Positions 1 through 9,000 of a DNA stretch of 48,455 bases are shown piece after piece. This DNA is from Myxococcales bacterium (GTDB lineage Bacteria > Myxococcota_A > UBA9042 > JABWCM01): assembly GCA_013360285.1 (NCBI GenBank), contig JABWCM010000012.1:1-48455 (forward strand), written 5' to 3'. The position numbers and the translations under genes were made by a program. The stretch's first letter is position 1. Each line of letters begins with the position of its first letter. Under the pieces are notes generated by a model. It searched no databases. It was not told where the DNA came from and worked only from the letters and a program-made list of their open reading frames with translations.

Positions 1-162
1 CACTGCCAAGATAGCGCATTGGATGTCCACGGCCGAGGTCACGCCGTCGGCGGTGACGTCTCCCGGCGGGTCCAGGCACACGGCAAACAACGTGCTCGGC
101 CAGCCCAGCCAACTCAGAACGGCGAACAGCGATATTACCAGCCGCCTGTGGTCTCTTCGCAT
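1..162 (-). CDS. Secreted dockerin-like small protein, 5' part only
   Basis: The gene starts at an ATG (160-162, minus strand) and runs off the left edge, so only the first 54 codons are visible. The start is supported by a good Shine-Dalgarno AAGGAG at 168-173, 5 nt away. The translation opens MRRDHRRLVISLFAVLSWLG and continues to a TLFAVC signal-peptidase region, giving an Arg-rich n-region, a hydrophobic core and a cleavage site near residue 27. The mature part begins CLDPPGDVTADGVTSAVDIQ, which resembles the first half of a dockerin/EF-hand pair (Asp-x-Asp loop, then VDIQC). It closely matches the mature start of the complete protein at 32389-32916 (CLNPPGN..., then TDVTDVQCGVL). It is probably a small exported calcium-binding protein of the same family; partner and function are unknown. 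Confidence 0.72.
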   Translation of the reverse strand, partial: MRRDHRRLVISLFAVLSWLGWPSTLFAVCLDPPGDVTADGVTSAVDIQCAILAV

Positions 163-167
163 CGGTA

Positions 168-173
168 CTCCTT
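168..173 (-). promoter_or_regulatory. Ribosome binding site for the partial dockerin-like gene
   Basis: The minus strand reads AAGGAG, then a 5-nt spacer, then ATG at 162. This canonical site makes the short partial gene at the left edge credible despite its truncation by the window. Confidence 0.65.
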
Positions 174-259
174 GGCCCTACGTCACGTCCCCATCTTTTC
201 ACAACGTCAGGGATCTAACAAGTGACATTCGACCGGCCCGCCAGCCTGTTTTTCTCATC

Positions 260-421
260 GAGTTTGTGAAAAAATATGGGCGCAGGCTATGGGCGTGGAT
301 TTTGCGCCGAATTGGTTTTGGAAAACCCGAGTCATATCGGGAATATGGCGCAGACTTTTTGCTGGCCGAGGCGGCCAAAAGACACCGCCCAGAGTCTGCG
401 CAGCTATTTTTTCACAAACTC
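260..421. repeat. Palindromic repeat element, copy A
   Basis: Perfect 17-bp inverted arms, GAGTTTGTGAAAAAATA at 260-276 and its reverse complement at 405-421, bound a 162-bp element. The interior (about 298-370) aligns by eye with the interiors of copies B (2645-2720) and C (about 2810-2885). Shared blocks include GATTTTGCGCC followed by ATTGG in A and B, and an ATATCG core in all three. A single strand could fold into a long hairpin. It looks like a non-autonomous MITE/REP-like element; no transposase is present in the window. Confidence 0.7.
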
Positions 422-464
422 ATCGACGTCCGCAGGCATTTCGGCGCTCTCGCTGCGAATCCTG

Positions 465-482
465 GTGAGAAATCTGGGTTAA
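465..482 (+). repeat. Dispersed motif GTGAGAAATCTGGGTTAA, copy 1
   Basis: This 18-bp sequence recurs with one or two changes on the minus strand at 27689-27706 and in shortened form at 48241-48254. The roughly 35 bp preceding it also resemble the sequence preceding the 27689 copy. It supplies the stop codon of the neighbouring MopE-type gene (TAA at 479-481), so the annotated 3' end of that gene lies inside the repeat. Confidence 0.5.
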
Positions 483-2623
483 CGGCACGCCTGGGCTCGT
501 TCGTAAATTAGGCTTGCACAAAGCGGAATACCGTCGCATATCCCGGTATACCACGTATTAACTTCTCCACAGTTCGGCGCGTAAAAGTTCCAGCCTTCGA
601 CAGCGGGCGTACAAGCTACGAGGAAGGTGAAACAGGGCACACCTATTTGGGTCGTTTCGACTTCGATGGTGCCGTTGCAATTGAAATCCCAAGAAGCAAC
701 GCCGCTGGTGTTGATGAATGGCACGCTCCAGAAGTACGGCGTCCCGGGAAAAGCATGGAAGTTATTCGGACCGCAGTCACCGGCGCACAACGGCCAGCCG
801 TCGCTGTCTGGATCCTGCTCGTCGACCGGCAACCCTCCGGTGCAGTCATTATCGATGCCGTCACAAAACTCCGGCGCTCCCGGATGTACATTCGGATCGA
901 GTGGGTTGCAGTCATTGATGCAGCCGAGGTAGCCGTCACCGTCCAGATCCAGCTCTGGGGCAGGCACAACCGAGTCGCAATTGTTGTCAATGCCGTCGCA
1001 TTTTTCCGGCGCGCCGCCATATACAGTCGGATTGTTGTCGTTGCAGTCGTTCCCGCAGACGAAATGGCCGTCGTTGTCGATGTCCATTTCTGTGGAAAGA
1101 ATGTTTCCGTCGCAGTTGTTGTCCTTGCCGTCACACAACTCCGGCGCGCCGCCGTACACGGTTGGATCCTTATCGTTGCAGTCGTCAGCACACGCGAAGT
1201 GGCCATCGCCGTCGTTATCCAACTCCGTTTCAAGCAAGATTCCGTCGCAGTTGTCGTCCTCGCCGTCACACACCTCCTGTGCACCTGGATGAATCGCTGC
1301 AACGGCGTCGTTGCAATCGTCGACGCAGCCGAAAAACGTGTCGCCGTCGCCGTCATTGGGAGTGGCGACCGACGTACAGTCACCCAAATCGCAAAAGTCT
1401 TCCGTACACGGGTCGCCGTCATTACACGGCGAATCGTTACCCGCAATACACGAATCCGCCACGGCCGTCATGATTTCGACTTCGTCTATGGCCGCGCCTT
1501 CATTCTCAACGGTCACCTTGACGAACCGCGCCTGCACAGGCGCAAACCGCACTTCGACCGTCTCCGCAAAAATGAGTTGTCCAGAATATCCGGCGTCAAG
1601 GGAGTCGAAAACTTCGGCATATTCCGCAAGATCCCCCCCATCATTACCATTGGCATAAACAGAATCATCCAACGCAACCAGCACCCGAATCCGCCCCGGA
1701 TCGCGATCATCGAATGCGCACGTGCGGTCACGCCCGACGCGAATCCGGTCGATCATGTGGGGGGCTCCCAGGTCGACTTTCATCCAGTTGTTGGGTCCTA
1801 CGCCAATCCAACTCGAACCGTTTCCGTAAACGCCGTCGTTCAGCCATGCCGGTTGGTGAATCGGCACCGCGCCGTCAGCGTATGTCGCCTGGGTTACCGC
1901 GGACTTAGCGCCCCCGGGGGATGAGAGTGCGAGATTGGCGGCATTCGTGTAATCGAGGCCGTTGCAGTTCGGAGTCGAGAAAGGGGAAGGAACACAGTAG
2001 ACCGCGCCGACTGCAGGGGACGCGGGGACAATTTCGGACGCGGGAACTCGGCAGATGTCCCCAAGTGTACATGGGTCTGCGTCATCGCACGGAGCGCCTG
2101 ACGCCGTAAAGACGCACCCCCCGGTAACAGCGTCGCAAGAATTGTCGGTGCACACGTTGCCGTCGTCACACGCGACGGGAAACTGGCAACCCGAAAGGGG
2201 ATCACACACATTGTCGGTGCAAACAAGGCCGTCATCGCAGGCCCCATTGTTGGGCGTGTGTTTGCATTTGCCGAAGGCATCGCATCCGTCGGAGGTACAC
2301 GCGATGCCGTCGTCGCAATCGTTGCTGTTGAAGCAGAGACCCATTGGGAGCGGAATCAGCACAAAGCGCAGGTTGTCGGCATAACCATCGTTATAAAATC
2401 CCTCATCGTGGTCGATTTCCAGCCGGATTTCGACCGTCCGTGTGCCGAGGGGAACTTGGCCACACTGGCTGCGCAGCACAACCCCGCTCATGAAAGCTCG
2501 TTCGTCCGGCGTGACCGGGCCAATTTTGACCCCCGAGATCCCGGTTCCGGTTTCATCAATGAATGATACGTGCACCTCGGCAGAGTCGGTCTGCATCCCC
2601 TGGCCCCCCAAGTACGCGGACAC
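479..2623 (-). CDS. MopE-repeat / discoidin protein, probably 5'-truncated
   Basis: This is a 714-residue frame starting at GTG (2623). The frame is open for only five codons further upstream, to a TGA at 2639-2641 inside palindrome B. Residues 1-95 look like the C-terminal half of a beta-sandwich domain (VEIRLEIDHDEGFYNDGYAD). About 96-200 is Cys-rich (repeated CDDGxxCTxxxCD). About 200-385 resembles an F5/8 type C (discoidin) domain. About 400-600 carries MopE-type repeats such as APELCDGKDNNCDG with DxDxDG calcium-loop motifs. A short Cys-containing tail follows. Unlike every comparable protein in this window it has no signal peptide, no good ribosome site, and begins in mid-domain where the repeat starts. 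I therefore infer that the 5' end was lost through repeat insertion or rearrangement; it may be a pseudogene. The C-terminus also ends in a repeat motif. Confidence 0.75.
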   Translation of the reverse strand: MSAYLGGQGMQTDSAEVHVSFIDETGTGISGVKIGPVTPDERAFMSGVVLRSQCGQVPLGTRTVEIRLEIDHDEGFYNDGYADNLRFVLIPLPMGLCFNSNDCDDGIACTSDGCDAFGKCKHTPNNGACDDGLVCTDNVCDPLSGCQFPVACDDGNVCTDNSCDAVTGGCVFTASGAPCDDADPCTLGDICRVPASEIVPASPAVGAVYCVPSPFSTPNCNGLDYTNAANLALSSPGGAKSAVTQATYADGAVPIHQPAWLNDGVYGNGSSWIGVGPNNWMKVDLGAPHMIDRIRVGRDRTCAFDDRDPGRIRVLVALDDSVYANGNDGGDLAEYAEVFDSLDAGYSGQLIFAETVEVRFAPVQARFVKVTVENEGAAIDEVEIMTAVADSCIAGNDSPCNDGDPCTEDFCDLGDCTSVATPNDGDGDTFFGCVDDCNDAVAAIHPGAQEVCDGEDDNCDGILLETELDNDGDGHFACADDCNDKDPTVYGGAPELCDGKDNNCDGNILSTEMDIDNDGHFVCGNDCNDNNPTVYGGAPEKCDGIDNNCDSVVPAPELDLDGDGYLGCINDCNPLDPNVHPGAPEFCDGIDNDCTGGLPVDEQDPDSDGWPLCAGDCGPNNFHAFPGTPYFWSVPFINTSGVASWDFNCNGTIEVETTQIGVPCFTFLVACTPAVEGWNFYAPNCGEVNTWYTGICDGIPLCASLIYERAQACR

Positions 2624-2630
2624 GGAATAT

Positions 2631-2744
2631 GACCCAGGTCAGCCGATTTTGCGCCACATTGGCCTTAAAAACGTTGAGTAATATCGAATATAAAGCGAAA
2701 CTTTTTCGGAAGCCTTTGGGGCTCAAAATCGGCTGACTTGGGTC
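2631..2744. repeat. Palindromic repeat element, copy B
   Basis: Inverted 21-bp arms lie at 2631-2651 and 2724-2744 and match at 20 of 21 positions; the left arm begins GACCCAGGTCAGCCG. The interior at 2645-2720 aligns with copy A (GATTTTGCGCC, ATTGG, a central ATATCG, an ACTTTTT block). The left boundary coincides with the point where the reading frame of the 479-2623 gene is lost, so this element is the likely cause or scar of that truncation. Confidence 0.7.
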
Positions 2745-2767
2745 ACGTCCATATTTTTTCACAGCCT

Positions 2768-2935
2768 CAGAGGGTCAGCTTCAAGCCGGAAGTGACCCTG
2801 AGCGAGCTAATTTAGCGCTGAATTGGCCGGGACCCGACTGAGGCAATATCGAGTATATGCCGCAAGAAGGGGCATGGCCAAGGCCGCCTAAATTAGCCGT
2901 ACAGGGTTCACTTATCTATTTCCGCTGACCCTCTG
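2768..2935. repeat. Palindromic repeat element, copy C
   Basis: Perfect 12-bp inverted arms, CAGAGGGTCAGC at 2768-2779 and its complement at 2924-2935, bound a 168-bp element. The interior shares GCGCTGAATTGG, ATATCGAGTATATG and TGGCCAAGG blocks with copy A. The right end, read on the minus strand, is GGGTCAGCGGAAATAGATAA, which recurs with a single change at 48288-48307, about 45 kb away. This proves a dispersed family rather than a local hairpin. Confidence 0.7.
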
Positions 2936-3033
2936 AACGGCCGGGGACATGGTTTACAGATCAGACCGGGTGCATCCAGAAATCCGAGCCGATGACCTCC
3001 GTCGATAGGAACCCCACCTGATGTCCTCGTCCG

Positions 3034-6000
3034 TTATCTTACCATTAATCTTACCGTAAGCGGATTGTCGGCGTTGGAGTTTGGCCCACACAAAGATTCC
3101 GGCGTGCCGGAGCCGGTTGTCCATGTTGCCGGCCAGTTGTATGGGGCGCAAAAGGACCCATCCACGCCGATTCCGTCGCCTTCGCCTTGGTCTTCGGTGC
3201 ACCATGTGGTAACCGTCGGGTCACTTTGATCATCCCACACCAACACCTGGCCCCCTGTGTTTTCCACCAACACCTTGTCTCCCGGCAACACGGTTGCCGG
3301 TGCAATGTACACGTTGGCTTGCAAACACAACTGGCTTTGCGGAGTCACATCCCCATACACCACCGCCAACTCGGTGAAATCAATTTTGGTTTGCGTCGGA
3401 TCAAACCCGGCGGTTTGTTGGATTCCCGGCATGGGAACCGGTCCCCCGATGTTGAAGTCGTCAAACAGGTGTGTTCCCAACGTCGCCCATGGGGTCTGGT
3501 CTTCGTCCACAAAAAACACCGTCCAACCACCGCCCTCCGTTTGCATATCACACCAAACCTGTACCGGTTGCTGGGAATCTTGTGGGTCGGGATCGATCCA
3601 GTACACCCCATCTGTTGTTTGCGATACCAATTCCAACAAATCGAGGCATGACGCTGCTGGAAAATCGGGTGTTCCCGGTTGTTTACATTGGTTTTGGTTA
3701 CATACGGTGCCGGTCGCACAGGCCGTTCCCGTGACTCCACAATCGAGTCCGCAGGCGTCGATAATCACCTGTCCACATGGTACCGTTGCCGCATTCGCGC
3801 AGGTCGTGGGGCCACACACGCAGTCTTCGTCCACTATCCCGTCACAATCTTCATCCCCCCCGCCGCAACCATCGGCGGCAGCAACACCCGGATTGGACGG
3901 CTCGTCACACGCCACCATATTTGCTGCGGTATTCTGACCCCAGGTTGGCCCATACAACCGGGCGTGTTTCTGTTGTGGACCGCTGTCAAAAGCCACGCTC
4001 CCTTCCCCTTCGTCCAGTTTGTACAACGCCAATACGTTTTGACCTTCTTCCAACACGGGCGGGGCAAATTTGCCGGTATAAAGCTGGCTGTTGCTGATTC
4101 GCACCGCGCTGATGGCCCCTTTGAGATACCCATCGATAGCCCAGTTGCTGCGCCCGATGTAGTAATTTTCGTGGCTTGCCAACTGATCAAAACACCCGGT
4201 GTACGGATTGGTCGCCACCAACACCCCGTCCAAAAACAACTTCATTCCCAGCGGCCCACAACTCGCCGCCACATGGTGCCATTTGCCGGCCACCAACGCG
4301 TTGGGGGCTTCTGCGGCTTTGGTTCCCGAAGGTACCACCAGGTGAAAAGCCAATGTATTGGTGGTTTCTTTGTGACCCAACAAAAACGATTTCCCTTGAG
4401 CGCCAAAATCAACAATCCGCGAATAATACTGCGCAAAGCTGTCAAAACGCACCCACGCTTCCACCGTCGCCGCTTTTACCGTCGACAAATTCAGTTGGAA
4501 AATCCTCCCATAATCGTTGACCCCATCGAAAACGAGGGCCATCGAAGTCGACGCATCACACACCCACTCCCCATCGGCACACCCGTCGGCATCCGCTCCA
4601 TCGCAGGCCCCTCCTACCCCATACCCTTCGTCTGTCCACCCATCACAATCGTCGTCTACCCCGTTACAGACTTCGATGAGGGCAGGGCCGGACTCGGTAC
4701 ACTGACTGGATGCCCCATTTGCGGCACACGTGATCTGACCCAATGGGCACAGGTCCCCATCGGCCCCATCACAGGCATTGCCCACAGTGGTAAACCAGTC
4801 GTCGGCTTTTCCGTTACAATCGTCGTCGGCCCCATTACACAGATCGAGCACCGGGATTCCCACCGCTGTCACGCAATTGGTTTGGCACCCCGCAGCAGGC
4901 CCCATGGTGATTCCGCCACGGGCAGCACACGTTCCGGCAGCCAATACGGCCCGCGTTTTGGGATACATGTGGCAGCAGACCGGCTCACACACACTTTCCG
5001 GTTGCAACGTTCCCCAGTGTAAACCACAATCGGAGGCCGACATCGATCCGTATTCCAATTTTAGCCCCGGACCTACCGAACAACACAACGGGGTGCTGGA
5101 AATAGAAGGAGTTTCGCAGCTTATGCCGCTGCACATGTCGGTTCCGGAACCACCGTTGACCACATCGGGTCCAGCCGAAGTCAACACCACATCCTGACCG
5201 GCCTCCCCGGAAATGGTGTCCACCCCAGGACCCCCGTCCAACAAATCCCAGTTGCCTCCACCGGCCAAAATGTCGTCCCCTGGTCCCCCCAGAATGGTGT
5301 CGTTGCCGGTCCCTCCGGCGCAATCGTCGTTGCCGTCGCCGCCCCACAACAGATCGTTCCCCAAATCTCCCGAAAGATGATCGACCCCCGAGCCGCCAAA
5401 CAACAGATCGTCGCCGCCAAGACCCGTGAGCACATCGTCCCCTTCATATCCGAACAAGCAGTCATTTCCTGCCGTCCCCAAGACGATGTCGGCAAACGGC
5501 CCGCCATGGAATACCGTATATCCCGCCGGACAAACGCCGTTTCGCATTGCCGAAACCGATATCGACACCGCCCCCGCCTGCCCGCTGCCGTACCACAACA
5601 CCACGGTATCCAACTGTGCCACCAACGCCGCGGTTGCGGTCACCGGAACCATCAGCGGAACGGCTAAACTTTCCCAAACCTCCGAAGGTTCCACCACAAC
5701 AACATGATCTGAGCCGAAAACCGGCGGGGTTTTGTCCACCACACCCCCTTCGGATATCTTGACCCCATCCACGGTCCACAACGAAAGATTGGCCCCCGGT
5801 CCACCCGCTGTGGATGCGGTTTTCATTCCCAGCGGTGCCGAGCATTGGTTGGCGATTCGTACAACGGCCCCATTTTCGAACCCTTTTTTTACACCACCCA
5901 CAAGGTGGACCCCCACAACCGGCTCCGCTGGTTGGCGAACCATTGCCGGAATATCCCATAACCATTCTACGGTTGCCCCTTCGGATGGAGTCACGGTCAG

Positions 6001-9000
6001 GGCGATATCCAGCACCGCCTGAGACGGCGTGCCAAGCGGCACGTACACCACGCCGGAAAGCGGCGTCGGCCCACCGGATATCAACGTGTCGGTAGATGTC
6101 CATTGTCCACTCCACATCGTCGAGCCACTCACAGGAGACAAACCCCATGTTACAGACACGATGGGCTGCGGCTGACCAGCGGCTCCCGCCAGAGAAACCT
6201 CCACTTGATCAAAACACCCACGGGTTAACCGGTCCCCCACACCGGGAATAGGAAGCCCCAGCGATTTCACGGTATTGCTCACATAGTGGACGGTCACCGC
6301 CCTGGGAAGGCCGATATTGCTGGAGTTATCTACTACGCGCACCGCCAACTCCACCGTTTGTCCCACATCGGGAGCCAATCCGGCCGCGGCTTGCAATTGG
6401 GTGGTCTCCACCAACAGCGAGCCATTTCGCACCACCTGATACAACACGGCGTCCGGCTCCTCCGACGCCGCCCAACTCAACGAAATCAACCCCGTCGTTG
6501 TGTCGACGAGGGCATGCGCCCAAGCCACCGGGTCCGGGGCAATCGCAATGGTGAACAATCCGGTTGCATTCGCAGTATTTCCCGCCAGATCCTGGGCGGT
6601 CACCACCAGCGTGTACACCCCGTCACCCACTACCGGTGTGCCGCTGACAAAGTTCACCCCGTTGAGTTTGATGCTTTGGGTCGAAGGAAACGGTTCGATC
6701 ACGTTGATGGTGGGGGTCACCGGCGTGATATAGGTTTGCCCATTGGTAAATCCACCCAGTTGAATGACCGGAGGCACTTTGTCGATCGTAAACATAACCG
6801 ATTTGGACGCCTGTAATCCCAGCGCATCGATGGCCGTGACGTTCAACGTATAAACGCCATCGGCCAAAATGGTGGTCCCACTCACATAAGGCTGCCCGTT
6901 GAGCGTAATGGACTGCGACAACAACGTTAAATCGTTGATCGTGATCTCCGGAGTGACCCCGCTTTTGTAATATTGACCCGTCACCGCTCCGGCAATGGTG
7001 ATAATGGGGGGTTGATGATCAAAGGCTACAAGCACCTGATTGGACAACCCACTCTGATTGCCGCTCGTGTCCTTTGCCGTCACCACGTAGTAATATAAAT
7101 TGTCTGTCGGCGGCACATCGATATAACTTAAGGAGCCCGGCAAAGTTGCGATGGGTACTTTTCCGGAAACCGAACCGGCAAACGAATCCACCGCCCGATA
7201 TACCAGATATTCCGCTACCGCTTCCCCCGCGGGAGCCGACCACTGGAGCGACACCTTGGAATTGGAATCGATGAGGGTGGCCGAAAGCCCGACCGGCGCC
7301 CCGGGTGGCGTCAAATCCACATCGACCGGCGGTGCAACTCCCGGAGCACTTTCGTTTTTCGCGGCATCGACGGCCGTCACCGCATAATACCATATTCCGG
7401 TTCCGGGTGGCGTGTCCTGCTTCGACGTCGTGGTGAGTCCGGATGCAATGGGAGTCAACCCCACGACTGTGATGATCGGGTCGGCCGAACGATACAACCG
7501 ATACGAAGCGGCACCTTCCCCCGCGCCGCCTACCCAGGTAACGGTCACCATCCCCTGAGTCCCCACGACCGTATTGACCGGTGTGGGGGCAGGCGGTGGA
7601 ACGGTATCCACCATGAACTGTCCACCCAGAGTGATCACGTTTCCGGCATTCCCCACAACATCCACCATGTCCATATTAAAAACGGCCGTTCCGTTAGGCG
7701 TCAGCTCATCGATGAGAATGGTTCCCGTATACACCTTGGCGGAACCGGACAACGCCACCAGCACCGGTTCGCCCCCTTGAGGGGTCCACTGGAGTTGCGG
7801 CACGGCACCGAGATTTTCTGATGCCGTCAAAGTCACCGCCACACTGCCGGCTTTGACGGGGCTCGTGGGCGACAAAACAAGGGTTGCCGTTGGCGGCACG
7901 GTATCCACTGTAAAGGTTTTGCCGCTGGAAATGTTGCCCGCGGTATTGCCCACAACATCCGTTCCCGACCAGTTGAAGGTACCGGTTCCCCCAGGCGTTG
8001 TGGGGGTCACCTCGACCGCGCCCAAATACTGAAGCGGGTTGCCTGGATTTTGAGTCAGCACCACCGGTTGGTCTCCTCCCCCCGATGAGGCGTTCCACCA
8101 CAGGGTTACGGCAGACGACAAGGGTTCAGACACCGTTGCCGTTAACGAATGGGTGCCAAGCCCGAGCAGTGGCCCGCCGCCAAAAGCCACAGTCAATGTT
8201 GGCTTTACGCGGTCGCTGGGCGCACCCACGATATTGGACACCGTGCTGTAATTCCCCACCGAATCCGCCGCCGTCACTGCGTAATACCACAGGCCGTCGG
8301 TTGCCGGTAAATCCACGAACCCGGGTGTGGGAACCGTAGTGAACGGCGACATAAGCGCCGGATTGATGGTCGACGACGCCGACCGGTACAACGCATATTG
8401 GGCAACCGGTTGGTCGGTAGGTGCCGACCATTGCAACGCGATCTGCCCGTTCGGTTGACCTGTCGCCACAAGATCCACAATGGGCAACGGAGGACCATTG
8501 TCTACGGTCAGAATCACTCCCGGTGATGGCAAACTTTCCCCCAGCGAATCGATCGCCACCGCGGTCAACTCATGGCTGCCTTCGGCAAGCGGCACTCCCA
8601 ACACCCGCCACATCCCCGGCCCAGCGCCGGTTGATCCATCGGTCCACCCATAGGTCAGCGCATCGACCACAGGTCCTGGGTCCAATGGGGTGTCCCGCAA
8701 CAACCAGGTCCGCAGCCGCAGGGTTGTGGGGTCCACGTTGGTGTACGCCAACTCGTGAATCGGCCGGTATCCCCACTTTTGAGCTTCGAATTTGGAAACC
8801 TGAAAATCACCGGAATAATTGGCTAAATATACCTTTAGAGGTGCCTCGGTGCTGTAGACGGAATCATAGATCAAGGTCCAGTTGAAACTGCCCAATAGGC
8901 GGGTGTAATACGCCGCCCCTCCCGTTGGTTTCAGGACAACTTTGACTTCATACCAGGAGTTGTAGGCGTAATTTCCAAAGTTGCCGCGATGGCTGCCGTC

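Larger units (their letters stand above)
163..478. other. Intergenic region with a palindromic repeat, no gene
   Basis: No credible coding frame was found: the open frames here have no signal, motif or ribosome site. The stretch holds the long inverted repeat at 260-421 and the start of the motif GTGAGAAATCTGGGTTAA at 465-482. A segment at 185-212 (CACGTCC...TTTTCACA...TCAG) resembles 2744-2770, which lies between two other palindromes, so more of this gap may be repeat-derived than the perfect arms show. Confidence 0.6.
2624..3033. other. Intergenic region filled by two palindromic repeats
   Basis: This 410-bp gap contains palindromes B (2631-2744) and C (2768-2935), joined by a short linker reading CCATATTTTTTCACA, a sequence also found as part of an arm of copy A. 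From 2937 to 3033 I see nothing recognisable. In particular I find no missing N-terminal coding fragment or signal peptide for the 479-2623 gene. Confidence 0.6.

Noticed and set aside
647..1924. 425-residue plus-strand open frame opposite the MopE-type gene
   Set aside because: It is the antisense shadow of Asp/Cys-rich codons, has no signal or motif, and the minus-strand frame shows clear domains.
3679..5022. 447-residue plus-strand open frame inside the giant gene
   Set aside because: It is antisense to RTX, MopE and LamG coding sequence, with no recognisable protein features.
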